In this document: positions 8,976 through 19,324 of the stretch, piece by piece
Numbering within the stretch: position 1 is the first letter of the stretch
Layout: each line of letters opens with the position of its first letter
DNA from: an uncultured Mucilaginibacter sp.
Lineage (GTDB): Bacteria > Bacteroidota > Bacteroidia > Sphingobacteriales > Sphingobacteriaceae
Direction of reading: 5' to 3'
Assembly (NCBI RefSeq): GCF_913773635.1
Contig: NZ_CAJYGQ010000006.1
Location: 62,001 to 126,000 of the forward strand
Length of the DNA stretch: 64,000 nt
Translations under genes and position numbers: made by a program
The notes under the pieces: model-generated
Seen by the model: the letters and a program-made list of their open reading frames with translations, nothing else
The model's database searches: none
What the model was told of the DNA's origin: nothing

Positions 8976-11330
8976 ATGAAATTAGGAGCAATACGTATAG
9001 CCATTATTTATATAGTGCTTGGCATAATTTGGATAGCCGTAAGCGATAGATTGCTCTCTGTATTTCAGGATGACTTTTCTCCGGCTGCATATCATTTTAT
9101 AAACTTAGTAAAGGGGATACTTTATGTTTTGATAACAGGTGTATTGCTTTGGAAACTCATTAAAAACGATGACCAACGTTTAACCGAGAGCGAAAAGCAA
9201 TACAGGGAAATTTATGCAGGAAATCCGTTACCGATGTGGATTTATGATATTGAGACATTCAAATTTGTGTCAGTAAACAAAGCGGCCGTACTTAACTATG
9301 GTTACTCTGCACAAGAGTTTTTGAATATGACCATCTTTGATATTCGCCCACCTGAAGAACGGGATAAAGTTCTGCAATCGGTTAAGAAGGTTTCAAAAGA
9401 GATCAGGCATTCAGGTACATGGATACATAAAAAGGCGAATGGCGAACTAATTTACGTAAATATCACTTCGCAGCAGGTGACCTTTAGCGGCAAAATGCAC
9501 GTTATAGTTATAGCGCAAGATGTGAATAAGCATGTTTTATATGAGCAGCATCTTAGCCGTTTAAACGCCGAATTGCTAAATAAGCAAGGTAAACTCACCG
9601 AAACACAGTTGATTGCAAAGGTGGCGGGGTGGGAGTACTATCTGAAAGAAAAACAGATGGTTTGGAGCGATGAACTTTTTGTTTTGACAGAAAGGACGCC
9701 ATTGCCCAACCAAAATTTATGGGAAACGTATTTGAATTTAATACACGCGGAAGACCGGGATAAGTTGAGCCAGGCAATTGAAAAGCTCATTGATACAGGA
9801 GAGGAGATAAATATTACATTTCGCATTACACCGGTTGATAATAAAATATGTTATGTACGGCAACAGGCTAAGCTGGAATTTTTAAACGGTGAAGCGCATA
9901 AAATAACAGGCACCATGCAGGATATAACTGAATATAAGGTGCTGGAAATTGAACGCAATAAATATCAGTTTAATCTTGAAGATACCCTCAATTCTATGAG
10001 CGAAAGCTTTTTTGCTTTGGATGCTGAACTTAAGTTTGTGAAGGTTAACGCAAAGTTTGAGGAAGAAACAGGATTTACTTCTGCAGAGGTTGCCGGAAGG
10101 TATTTGCTTGATGTATTTCATGAAGATAAGGAGGAAAGTGCCTGCAAGCAATTCAAAGATGTTTTAGCTAATAAGCAATCGCGCCGGTTTGAAGATTATG
10201 TAGAAAGTTTAAAAAAGTGGTTGTTCTTTTCCGTTTACCCAACAGAAGACGGACTTGCCGTATATTTTCAGGATATCACAACTCAAAAAAAGAAAGACAT
10301 TCAACTCAAGCAGGCCTTGGAGCGTTATCACATAGTGCTTAAAGCCACCAATGATGTTATTTATGATTATGACATGGTTCATAACAACATCATTTACAAC
10401 ACAAGTTTAACCCACCTGATAAAGTGCGATCTGCGTAAAATAAACTATGACTTGCACTGGTGGCGTTCGCTCATTCACCCTGATGATTTACCTTCAGTTG
10501 TAAGCAGTCAGAACAAGGTGCTCAAAAACAAGGAGACCAACTGGTGGTGTGAATACCGCATTGATTGCGGCAACGGTGAATACAAGTATGTTTACGATCA
10601 GGGATATTTTGTATATAACGATGGAGCGCCCGTAAGGCTGATAGGCGCCGTAAAAGATATTGATGAGTTAAAACGATCGAACGAGGAAAACAAACGCCTA
10701 GCCGATATTATCACTAAAGTTAACAACATGGTGATAGTAATGGATGCCGATAACCGCATTGGCTGGGTAAACAAGGCCTTTGAAGATTATGCAAACCTGC
10801 CTGTGGAGAAGCTCCTTAATAACAATGCCGATGATGTGCTGAATGCCTTAGGAGTATCACGCGATACTATCACAATGATTAATGATCGGAAAGCAAAACT
10901 TGAATCTTTTTTTGTTGAAATAGCCCATTATTTGCCTGGTGCAGGCAATCAATGGCTGGAAATCGAATACACGCCTTTGTTTGATCATACGCAAAAGCAC
11001 AAAGGTTATATTGCCGTGCAGCAAAACATTACCAGCCGTAAGGAAAAAGAAGAACGTGTAAGCAAACAGAATAAAATATTGCAGGAGATTGCCTGGCTTA
11101 GCTCGCATGAGGTGAGGAGGCCTGTTGCCTCCATACTAGGATTAGCTTATCTGGCAAAAGATGCGCTCAGTAAGGAAGAGCGCGACGAGATTATTAACAT
11201 GATAAACCAATGTGCCGGCGAACTGGACAGCATTGTTCACGTAATTTCTGCAAGGGTAAACGAGGATGCCGACCTTACCTCCGCCGCCGGCGCTTCCTCT
11301 GGTGGTGGCGAAACAAATTCGCTCAAATAG
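8976..11330 (+). CDS. Multi-PAS sensor protein ending in a HisKA-like DHp segment, no HATPase domain
   Basis: N-terminal TM segments, several PAS/PAC-like units, C-terminal WLSSHEVRRPVASILGLAYLAKDAL H-box; the ORF ends ~60 aa later. The ORF track begins at 8952; MKLGAIRI at 8976 is an alternative start. Confidence 0.8.
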   Translation: MKLGAIRIAIIYIVLGIIWIAVSDRLLSVFQDDFSPAAYHFINLVKGILYVLITGVLLWKLIKNDDQRLTESEKQYREIYAGNPLPMWIYDIETFKFVSVNKAAVLNYGYSAQEFLNMTIFDIRPPEERDKVLQSVKKVSKEIRHSGTWIHKKANGELIYVNITSQQVTFSGKMHVIVIAQDVNKHVLYEQHLSRLNAELLNKQGKLTETQLIAKVAGWEYYLKEKQMVWSDELFVLTERTPLPNQNLWETYLNLIHAEDRDKLSQAIEKLIDTGEEINITFRITPVDNKICYVRQQAKLEFLNGEAHKITGTMQDITEYKVLEIERNKYQFNLEDTLNSMSESFFALDAELKFVKVNAKFEEETGFTSAEVAGRYLLDVFHEDKEESACKQFKDVLANKQSRRFEDYVESLKKWLFFSVYPTEDGLAVYFQDITTQKKKDIQLKQALERYHIVLKATNDVIYDYDMVHNNIIYNTSLTHLIKCDLRKINYDLHWWRSLIHPDDLPSVVSSQNKVLKNKETNWWCEYRIDCGNGEYKYVYDQGYFVYNDGAPVRLIGAVKDIDELKRSNEENKRLADIITKVNNMVIVMDADNRIGWVNKAFEDYANLPVEKLLNNNADDVLNALGVSRDTITMINDRKAKLESFFVEIAHYLPGAGNQWLEIEYTPLFDHTQKHKGYIAVQQNITSRKEKEERVSKQNKILQEIAWLSSHEVRRPVASILGLAYLAKDALSKEERDEIINMINQCAGELDSIVHVISARVNEDADLTSAAGASSGGGETNSLK

Positions 11331-11333
11331 TTT

Positions 11334-11825
11334 CTACTTTATAAGATTTAAAACTTCGCTTAGGGGCTGGTCGCTGTTTATTAATATACCTGTAACGCCC
11401 GCTGCTGTTCCTGCTTCAACATCGCGCTCGCGGTCGCCAATAAAGTAAGATAGGGAAGGATCAATATTATATTGCTCAATGCCTCGCAGCAGCATACCAG
11501 GCTGTGGTTTGCGGCAATCGCAGGCACCCGTAAAGTTTGGATGATGCGGGCAGTAATAAATATCAGTAAACTTAACGCCATGCGGGGCATAAGTGTCTTT
11601 AAGGCGTTGGTGCATTTGCGATAAGGTGTCTTCACTATACCAACCCTTGGCAAGTCCGCCCTGGTTAGTTGCAACAATAAGTAAATAACCACGATCTTGC
11701 AGTTCTTTAAGCGCTGCAAAGTTATCAAGCACTTTAAAGTCTTCGAGGCGGCAAACGTAATCGCCCAACTCTTTATTCAACACCCCGTCACGGTCTAAAA
11801 ATACTGCCTTGTTTTTAGTGTTCAT
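11334..11825 (-). CDS. HAD-IIIA phosphatase, D-glycero-beta-D-manno-heptose 1,7-bisphosphate 7-phosphatase-like
   Basis: KAVFLDRDGVLNKE, VATNQGGLAKG, CPHHP...CDCRKPQPGM, FIGDRERDVEAG: GmhB-family motifs including the zinc loop. Confidence 0.85.
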   Translation of the reverse strand: MNTKNKAVFLDRDGVLNKELGDYVCRLEDFKVLDNFAALKELQDRGYLLIVATNQGGLAKGWYSEDTLSQMHQRLKDTYAPHGVKFTDIYYCPHHPNFTGACDCRKPQPGMLLRGIEQYNIDPSLSYFIGDRERDVEAGTAAGVTGILINSDQPLSEVLNLIK

Positions 11826-12063
11826 TATAATATTGTGTATTTATCAGCAAATATAAGCCTTTAGCACCGGTTTGCCTTTTTGTTTATGATTTAGGCAATG
11901 GAATATGCCTATTAGCTATAAAAACGTTATGAATATGGTAATTACGGACTATCAGGAGTTATAAAATTTTGAAAATTCTAAAAAAAGCAATTTTTATTTC
12001 GTAAAAAAATCAAAAACAGTATATTCGTAATCCAAGCCCTACTTTATACTATATTAAACAAAC

Positions 12064-15000
12064 ATGAATCAAACAGAAAGTGAACAGCAAGGCCTTTACA
12101 GGTCTGAATTTGAGCACGACTCTTGTGGTACCGGCTTTATCGTAAATATTAACGGTATTAAGTCAAACCAAAACATTCATGATGCCCTTACAATGCTCGA
12201 AAACATGGAGCATAGAGGTGCCTGCGGATGTGATCCCGACTCTGGCGATGGCGCAGGTATATTGATACAATTGCCTCATGAATTTTTAATGGAAGAGTGC
12301 TCAGATATTGAGGTGAGTCTGCCCCAGTTAGGTGAGTATGGAGTGGGTATGATCTTTTTCCCTAAAGATTCTACCCTGAAGAAAGCATGCCGCAACGTGA
12401 TTGTTGCCGCCACTGAAAAGCTGGGCATTACCCTGCTCGGTTTCCGTAAAGTGCCGGTAAATCCATCGGTAATAGGCGAAACTGCCCGCAGTGCCGAACC
12501 TGATGTTGAACAGGTTTTTGTACTGCGCCCTTCAAACGTTACCAACGCTGATGATTTTGAACGTAAGCTGTATGTTCTACGTCGTTATATTAATAAAACG
12601 GTAAACGAAAACTTAGCAGCCGTTGGCGACAACTTTTACTTTACTTCGTTTTCTTGCAAAACCATCATTTATAAAGGACAGGTTACAACCTTCCAGTTAC
12701 GTCAGTATTACAGTGATCTGGCTGATCCGCGTTTGGTATCATCTTTCGCACTTATACACTCGCGTTTCTCCACCAATACATTTCCTTCATGGAAACTTGC
12801 TCAGCCGTTCCGCTTAATAGCTCACAACGGTGAAATTAACACCCTTACCGGTAACCTTAACTGGTTTTTCGCAGGTGTAAAATCACTGGCTTCAAGCTAT
12901 TTCAGCAGTGAGGAAATGGAAATGCTGTTGCCGGTTATTGACAATAACCAGTCCGACTCGGCGTGTTTAGATAACATCATTGAAATCTTGCTTCACTCGG
13001 GGCGTTCATTACCGCACGTAATGATGATGCTGGTGCCTGAAGCCTGGGATGGTAACGAGCAAATGGATCCTATTAAAAAGGCATTCTACGAGTATCATGC
13101 CACCATTATGCAGCCATGGGATGGTCCGGCAGCAATTAGCTTTACCGATGGTAAACTGGTTGGTGCGGTATTAGACCGTAATGGTTTACGTCCTTTGCGT
13201 TACACCGTAACTAAAGACGGCCGTGTAATCGCCGCTTCAGAAACCGGTGTTTTAGCCATTGATGAAAAGTTAGTGGAAAGCAAAGGTCGCCTGCAGCCGG
13301 GTAAAATGCTGTTAATTGATACCGAGCAGCATAAAATTATTACCGACGAAGAAATTAAGCAAAAGATAACAACCCAGCAGCCCTATGACCGCTGGTTGGA
13401 AAATTATAAAATTAAGCTTGAAGACCTAGCCGAGCCTCGTGTGGCTTTTACCAGCCTTGCGCCCGAGTCGGTTTTTCGTTACCAGCAGGTGTTTGGTTAC
13501 ACCCGCGAGGATGTTGACGGAATTATCAAACCAATGGCTACCGATGCCATGGAGCCAATAGGTTCAATGGGTACAGATGTGCCGCTGGCTGTATTGTCTG
13601 ACAAGCCTCAACACCTTTCAAGCTACTTCAAGCAATTTTTTGCCCAGGTAACTAATCCGCCAATTGACCCTATACGCGAGCGTTTGGTAATGAGCTTAGC
13701 TACCTTCATAGGCAGCAATGGTAACCTGTTGGATGAAGATAAGATGCACTGCCATTGCGTGGCATTGAAACACCCCATACTGCGTAACCACCAGTTAGAA
13801 AAGTTACGTAGTATTGATACCGGTTTATTCCATGCAAAAACGCTGCAAACGTACTTTAAGGCCGATGGTCAGCCGGGTTCACTACAAAAAGGTATCGAAC
13901 GCCTTTGCCGCTATGCCGAGGATGCCGTTGAGGATGGTTTTGAAGTAGTAATACTAAGCGACCGTGCACTGGATTCGGAACATGCTGCCATACCATCTTT
14001 GTTAGCTGTATCAGCAGTTCACCATCACTTGGTAAAAATTGGCCGTCGTGGTTCTGTAGGGCTGGTTGTTGAGGCAGGCGATGTTTGGGAAGTTCATCAC
14101 TTTGCTTGTTTGCTTGCTTTTGGTGCCACTGCCATCAACCCTTACCTGGCGCTTTCAACTATCGAAACGTTGAAAAATGCTGGCAGCATTGATAGTCCGT
14201 TGGATATTAAGTCGCTGCAAAAAAATTATGTAAAGGCTGTTAATTACGGTTTGTTGAAGATATTTTCTAAAATGGGTATCTCAACTTTACAGTCATATCA
14301 TGGCTCACAACAGTTTGAAATACTTGGACTTAACAAAAGTGTAGTAGATCGTTACTTTGCAGGTGCAGTTAGCCGCATAGGTGGTTTAGGTTTAGATGAG
14401 ATAGCCCGCGAAGCATTAACCAAGCACAACTTTGGTTTTGCCACTTCAAAAGCTGATGTTAAACTATTACCAGAGGGTGGTATCTATCAGTGGAAACGCC
14501 GTGGCGAGGCTCACTTGTTTAACCCGCAAACAGTGCACTTATTACAGCACGCAACCAAAACTAATAATTACGACGTTTACAAAAGCTACGCCAAGCTTAT
14601 TAACGAGCAAACCGAAAAGCACTTTACTATACGTGGTTTGTTAGATTTTACACATCACCGTGAGGCTATATCAATTGATGAGGTTGAATCGGTTGAAAGC
14701 ATCATGAAGCGTTTTGCTACCGGTGCAATGTCGTTTGGTTCAATATCGCACGAGGCCCACAGTACATTGGCTATTGCCATGAACCGTATTGGTGCTAAGA
14801 GTAATACTGGTGAAGGTGGTGAAGACGAGATGCGTTACGAGCGACTGCCTAATGGTGATTCGATGCGTTCGGCTATCAAGCAAATTGCATCGGCACGCTT
14901 TGGGGTTACGTCGAACTATCTAACCAACGCCGATGAGTTGCAGATAAAAATGGCGCAAGGCGCAAAACCTGGTGAAGGTGGTCAGCTGCCGGGCCACAAG

Positions 15001-16587
15001 GTTGATGCCTGGATTGCTAAAACCCGTCACTCAACACCGGGTGTGGGTTTAATTTCGCCTCCTCCTCACCACGATATTTACTCTATTGAGGATTTGGCCC
15101 AGTTAATTTTCGATTTAAAGAATGCTAACCGCGCTGCACGTATCAACGTTAAGCTGGTATCAAAAGCAGGTGTGGGCACTATAGCCGCCGGTGTGGCTAA
15201 GGCACATGCAGATGTTGTTTTGATTGCGGGGTACGATGGTGGTACAGGTGCATCGCCAATAAGTTCTATTAAACACGCCGGTTTACCTTGGGAACTTGGT
15301 TTGGCCGAAGCTCATCAAACACTGGTACGCAGTAAATTGCGCAGCCGCGTGGTTGTACAGGCCGATGGCCAGATGAAAACCGGACGTGACTTGGTTATTG
15401 CGGCCCTTTTAGGTGCCGAGGAATGGGGGGTAGCTACTGCTGCACTTGTTGCCAGCGGTTGTATCATGATGCGTAAATGTCATTTAAACACTTGCCCGGT
15501 GGGTGTGGCAACGCAGGATCCTGATCTGCGCAAGCTATTTAGCGGCGATCCGCAGCATGTAGTTAACCTGTTCCGTTTCCTTGCCGAGGATATGCGCGAA
15601 ATTATGGCCGAGTTAGGATTCCGTACCATTAATGAAATGGTTGGCCGCGTACAGTTTCTGCGTGTGAAAGATGGAATTGAAAACTGGAAGGCCAAAAAAG
15701 TTGATCTTTCAGGCATTCTTCACCCGGTTACCAATGCCAAAGGCAACACGCTTTACAACAGCGAAAAGCAGGATCATGGTATGGATAATATCATTGATTG
15801 GCAATTACTTGAAGCCGCTCAGCCAGCACTTGCCGATAAAACGCCGGTATTTGCATCATTCGATTTAAAAAATACCGACCGTACCGTTGGTACCATGTTA
15901 TCAAACGAAATTTCAAAGAAGTATGGCTCGGCCGGTTTGCCCGAAAATACCATCAACTTTAAGTTTACCGGTTCGGCAGGTCAAAGCTTTGGCGCATTCT
16001 CAACCAAAGGTGTAGCCTTTGAGTTAGAAGGCGAGGCTAATGACTACGTTGGAAAGGGCTTATCAGGTGCGCAACTGGCTATTTATCCAAAACCTGATGC
16101 AAGCTTTGTTCCTGAAGATAACATCATTATTGGTAACGTAGCTATGTACGGCGCTACCTCGGGCGAATTATTTGTACGCGGTATGGCAGGCGAACGTTTT
16201 GCCGTGCGTAACTCAGGTGCAACGGTTGTAGTAGAAGGTATTGGCGACCATGGTTGCGAGTACATGACCGGTGGACGTGCGCTTATACTAGGTAAAACAG
16301 GCCGCAACTTTGCAGCCGGTATGAGCGGTGGTATTGCCTGGGTTTATGATGCCGAAAGCGAATTTGCACGCAACTGCAACGTTGAAATGGTAGACCTTGA
16401 TCCGTTAAGCAAGGAAGACGAAGAACAAATTACAGCCCTGCTTAAAAAGCATGTGCATTTAACCAACAGTAAGGTTGCACAGCAATTGCTCGCTAATTGG
16501 GCCGAGGCATCTGCCAGGTTCATTAAAGTATTTCCTAAGGAGTATAAAAGAGTATTGTCAAAATCAGCTTTACAAACTGTTAGCTAA
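12064..16587 (+). CDS. gltB: Glutamate synthase large subunit
   Basis: 1507 aa; HDSCGTGFIVNI at the amidotransferase N-terminus, GEGGEDEMRYERLPNGDSMRSAIKQIASARFGV, CHLNTCPVGVATQ. Confidence 0.97.
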   Translation: MNQTESEQQGLYRSEFEHDSCGTGFIVNINGIKSNQNIHDALTMLENMEHRGACGCDPDSGDGAGILIQLPHEFLMEECSDIEVSLPQLGEYGVGMIFFPKDSTLKKACRNVIVAATEKLGITLLGFRKVPVNPSVIGETARSAEPDVEQVFVLRPSNVTNADDFERKLYVLRRYINKTVNENLAAVGDNFYFTSFSCKTIIYKGQVTTFQLRQYYSDLADPRLVSSFALIHSRFSTNTFPSWKLAQPFRLIAHNGEINTLTGNLNWFFAGVKSLASSYFSSEEMEMLLPVIDNNQSDSACLDNIIEILLHSGRSLPHVMMMLVPEAWDGNEQMDPIKKAFYEYHATIMQPWDGPAAISFTDGKLVGAVLDRNGLRPLRYTVTKDGRVIAASETGVLAIDEKLVESKGRLQPGKMLLIDTEQHKIITDEEIKQKITTQQPYDRWLENYKIKLEDLAEPRVAFTSLAPESVFRYQQVFGYTREDVDGIIKPMATDAMEPIGSMGTDVPLAVLSDKPQHLSSYFKQFFAQVTNPPIDPIRERLVMSLATFIGSNGNLLDEDKMHCHCVALKHPILRNHQLEKLRSIDTGLFHAKTLQTYFKADGQPGSLQKGIERLCRYAEDAVEDGFEVVILSDRALDSEHAAIPSLLAVSAVHHHLVKIGRRGSVGLVVEAGDVWEVHHFACLLAFGATAINPYLALSTIETLKNAGSIDSPLDIKSLQKNYVKAVNYGLLKIFSKMGISTLQSYHGSQQFEILGLNKSVVDRYFAGAVSRIGGLGLDEIAREALTKHNFGFATSKADVKLLPEGGIYQWKRRGEAHLFNPQTVHLLQHATKTNNYDVYKSYAKLINEQTEKHFTIRGLLDFTHHREAISIDEVESVESIMKRFATGAMSFGSISHEAHSTLAIAMNRIGAKSNTGEGGEDEMRYERLPNGDSMRSAIKQIASARFGVTSNYLTNADELQIKMAQGAKPGEGGQLPGHKVDAWIAKTRHSTPGVGLISPPPHHDIYSIEDLAQLIFDLKNANRAARINVKLVSKAGVGTIAAGVAKAHADVVLIAGYDGGTGASPISSIKHAGLPWELGLAEAHQTLVRSKLRSRVVVQADGQMKTGRDLVIAALLGAEEWGVATAALVASGCIMMRKCHLNTCPVGVATQDPDLRKLFSGDPQHVVNLFRFLAEDMREIMAELGFRTINEMVGRVQFLRVKDGIENWKAKKVDLSGILHPVTNAKGNTLYNSEKQDHGMDNIIDWQLLEAAQPALADKTPVFASFDLKNTDRTVGTMLSNEISKKYGSAGLPENTINFKFTGSAGQSFGAFSTKGVAFELEGEANDYVGKGLSGAQLAIYPKPDASFVPEDNIIIGNVAMYGATSGELFVRGMAGERFAVRNSGATVVVEGIGDHGCEYMTGGRALILGKTGRNFAAGMSGGIAWVYDAESEFARNCNVEMVDLDPLSKEDEEQITALLKKHVHLTNSKVAQQLLANWAEASARFIKVFPKEYKRVLSKSALQTVS

Positions 16588-16595
16588 AAAAGAAA

Positions 16596-18068
16596 ATGGG
16601 AAAACCTACCGGATTTCAGGAGTTTAATAGAGAGCTCCCATCAAAAATAGCACCCGAGGAAAGGGTAAAGAACTATAACGAATTTGTTGGTTTGTATAAT
16701 GAAGACAAGCTTAACCAGCAATCGGCACGTTGCATGAACTGTGGTATTCCTTTTTGCCATTCGGGTTGCCCGCTTGGTAACGTCATACCTGAATTTAACG
16801 ATGCCGTTTATCGTAAAAGCTGGGAAGAAGCATACGAAATACTATCAACCACCAATAACTTCCCTGAGTTTACCGGTCGCATTTGCCCGGCTCCTTGTGA
16901 GTCAGCCTGTGTGTTGGGCATAAATAAGCCGCCGGTAGCTATTGAGGAAATCGAAAAGCATATTATTGAAATTGCTTACGCTAAAAACCTGGTTAAACCT
17001 ACAGCTCCGTTAATTAAAAGCGGTAAAAAGGTTGCTGTGGTTGGTTCAGGTCCTGCAGGTATGGCGGCAGCAGCTCAGCTGAGCAAGGCTGGTCATTCGG
17101 TAACGGTTTACGAGCGCGATGACCGTCCGGGTGGACTGTTGCGTTACGGCATTCCTGATTTTAAACTGGAGAAGTGGGTAATTGACCGTCGGGTTAAAGT
17201 TATGGAAGAGGACGGCGTTGTATTTCAATGCAATACCGAAATTGGTAAAGATATTAGCATGGAAGATTTGAGCCGTAACAACGATGCTATTGTATTAGCA
17301 GGTGGCTCAACTATTCCGCGCAACCTTCCAATCCCAGGGCGTGAGTTTAATGGTGTTTACTTCGCCATGGAATTTTTGAAACAACAAAATAAGCGTGTTG
17401 GCGAAAGCCCGATCACTACAGCTGAGATTTTCGTTGAAGGTAAAGATGTAGTGGTAATAGGCGGTGGCGATACAGGTTCAGACTGTGTTGGAACATCAAA
17501 CCGTCAGGGTGCGCGTTCGGTAAGGCAGTTTGAAGTTATGGTGCAGCCGCCGCAGCAGCGTACACAAAATATGCCTTGGCCAAGCTACCCTATGTTGTTG
17601 AAAACAACAAGCTCACACGAGGAGGGTTGCGAACGCTTTTGGGGTGTAAATACTAGAGAATTTTTAGGTGACGAAAACGGAAATCTGCGTGCGCTTAAGG
17701 TAACTGATGTTACTTGGGAAACCGACGTTTTAGGCAGACCAATAAAGTTTTCGGAAGTTGAAGGTTCAGAGCGGGAACTTCCTTGCCAGGCGGTGTTTTT
17801 AGCCATGGGCTTTGTTCATCCGCAACACACGGGAATGATTGAGCAGGCCGGAGTTGAGCTGGATGAACGTAAAAACGTTAAAGCTAAAGAAGGCGTTTAC
17901 CGCACTAATGTAAGTAAAGTATTTGCCTGCGGTGACATGCGCCGTGGACAATCACTGGTAGTTTGGGCTATATCAGAAGGCCGCGAAACTGCACGTAAGG
18001 TTGATGAGTTTTTAATGGGCCATTCTTTACTTGAAAGTAAAGATGCTGTTAGTGCGTTTGCGTACTAA
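16596..18068 (+). CDS. gltD: Glutamate synthase small subunit
   Basis: [30 protein letters not shown] Fe-S motifs, [14 protein letters not shown]; directly after gltB. Confidence 0.97.
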   Translation: MGKPTGFQEFNRELPSKIAPEERVKNYNEFVGLYNEDKLNQQSARCMNCGIPFCHSGCPLGNVIPEFNDAVYRKSWEEAYEILSTTNNFPEFTGRICPAPCESACVLGINKPPVAIEEIEKHIIEIAYAKNLVKPTAPLIKSGKKVAVVGSGPAGMAAAAQLSKAGHSVTVYERDDRPGGLLRYGIPDFKLEKWVIDRRVKVMEEDGVVFQCNTEIGKDISMEDLSRNNDAIVLAGGSTIPRNLPIPGREFNGVYFAMEFLKQQNKRVGESPITTAEIFVEGKDVVVIGGGDTGSDCVGTSNRQGARSVRQFEVMVQPPQQRTQNMPWPSYPMLLKTTSSHEEGCERFWGVNTREFLGDENGNLRALKVTDVTWETDVLGRPIKFSEVEGSERELPCQAVFLAMGFVHPQHTGMIEQAGVELDERKNVKAKEGVYRTNVSKVFACGDMRRGQSLVVWAISEGRETARKVDEFLMGHSLLESKDAVSAFAY

Positions 18069-18116
18069 TTAGGGTTTAATAAGGTTAGTGAGGCTGGGTT
18101 TATACTGGCAGCGCGA

Positions 18117-18176
18117 GCCGGCTTACAGTTAATTTGAGTTTAAACGATATGTTTCATAAACTCAAATAAGCCCGGC
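18117..18176 (+). other. Long imperfect hairpin downstream of gltD
   Basis: gccggctta-cagtta-atttgagttta-aacgatatgtttca-taaactcaaat-aagc-ccggc: 11-bp inner stem plus complementary outer arms. Confidence 0.7.
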
Positions 18177-18282
18177 AAAATAGGTGCAATTGGCCTTGCA
18201 AACCTTAACTACAAATTTGAAAGTTTCTCTTTATGGGGCTTTTTGCTAACCAGTTTAATTATAGTAGTAGTTTTTAACCAGC

Positions 18283-18315
18283 AACGCAGGTTTTTGCAAC
18301 GGCAAAACCTGCGTT
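18283..18315. terminator. Bidirectional terminator-like hairpin
   Basis: aacgcaggtttttgcaacggcaaaacctgcgtt between convergent gltD and the CtlX-like gene. Confidence 0.65.
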
Positions 18316-18320
18316 TGCTT

Positions 18321-19250
18321 TTATGCTAAAGCTGGTAAATGAATTTCGGCCAGCATACACCTGGCACTTCCACCGCCAATGGTTTCAATAGTTGTTATAT
18401 CTGTTGAAACTATTTCAGTACATTTTTCAAGGGTGTTTACCTGCTCTTCGGTTAACGACCTGTGGGCACTTGCCGACATTACGAGCAAGCTTTTACCGCT
18501 GGTAGTTTTTACCTCGAGCATATTGCCCGCAAACTGATTCATTTGCTCATAGCTAATAGCCACAATTTCTTTTTCAGTAGCTTGCAATGACGTTATTACC
18601 GCCTGCTTTTCAACGGTATCGGTTATTGAATCAAGGCAAATTACTGCAAACTTGCTACCAATGCACATCATAACGTTGGTGTGGTAAATGGCTTTGCCAT
18701 TACCATCGGCAGCGTTAAACGCAACAGGTCTAAAACCCAGGTGATGACAAAATGTAAGCAACACTTCGGCATTGGTGCGTGGAGACAGGCAAGCGTAAGC
18801 CAGCTTATTTTCCCGGTCAAGCACCATGCTTCCGGTACCTTCTAAAAATTTATCATCAAGTTCAAAACGGCTTAAATCAATTATGTGCTTAACTGTAAAT
18901 TGGCTTTCCAGTTTGCGTATTATACCTTCGTTACGTTCATAACGGCGGTTTTCGGCCTGCATGGGGTACAATAATACATCCCCATTGTCATGAAATGACA
19001 CCCAATTATTCGGGAAAATAGCATCCGGTTTATGCGGTTCTGTAGTATCCTCAATAACAATCACGTCAACATCCTTACTTCTCAACAGGTGAACAAAAGC
19101 ATCAAACTCTTTCAGCGCACTTTGTTCAATTCCGTTTAAACTGTGAGCTTTTTGCTGGAAAGCGTTGCTGCCGGCGGTTTGCTCGTTATAGCCAAAGCTG
19201 GCAGGGCGTATCATTAGTAAAGTTGATGTAGTTTGAGATGATGTAGTCAT
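18321..19250 (-). CDS. ctlX: Arginine deiminase/amidinotransferase-related protein (CtlX-like citrulline utilisation hydrolase)
   Basis: TLLMIRPASFGYNEQTAGSNAFQ, DAIFPNNWVSFH, EGTGSMVLDRENKLAYACLSPRTN, YHTNVMMCIG, GGGSARCMLAEIHLP. Confidence 0.85.
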   Translation of the reverse strand: MTTSSQTTSTLLMIRPASFGYNEQTAGSNAFQQKAHSLNGIEQSALKEFDAFVHLLRSKDVDVIVIEDTTEPHKPDAIFPNNWVSFHDNGDVLLYPMQAENRRYERNEGIIRKLESQFTVKHIIDLSRFELDDKFLEGTGSMVLDRENKLAYACLSPRTNAEVLLTFCHHLGFRPVAFNAADGNGKAIYHTNVMMCIGSKFAVICLDSITDTVEKQAVITSLQATEKEIVAISYEQMNQFAGNMLEVKTTSGKSLLVMSASAHRSLTEEQVNTLEKCTEIVSTDITTIETIGGGSARCMLAEIHLPALA

Positions 19251-19290
19251 GGCACAATATAGATTAATACCTTATTATATTGTTAAACGT

Positions 19291-19320
19291 AAAAACCCCC
19301 GCTTTAGAGCGAGGGTTTTG
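19291..19320 (-). terminator. Intrinsic terminator after the glutamine synthetase gene
   Basis: Minus strand caaaaccctcgctctaaagcgggggttttt. Confidence 0.75.
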
Positions 19321-19324
19321 ATAA

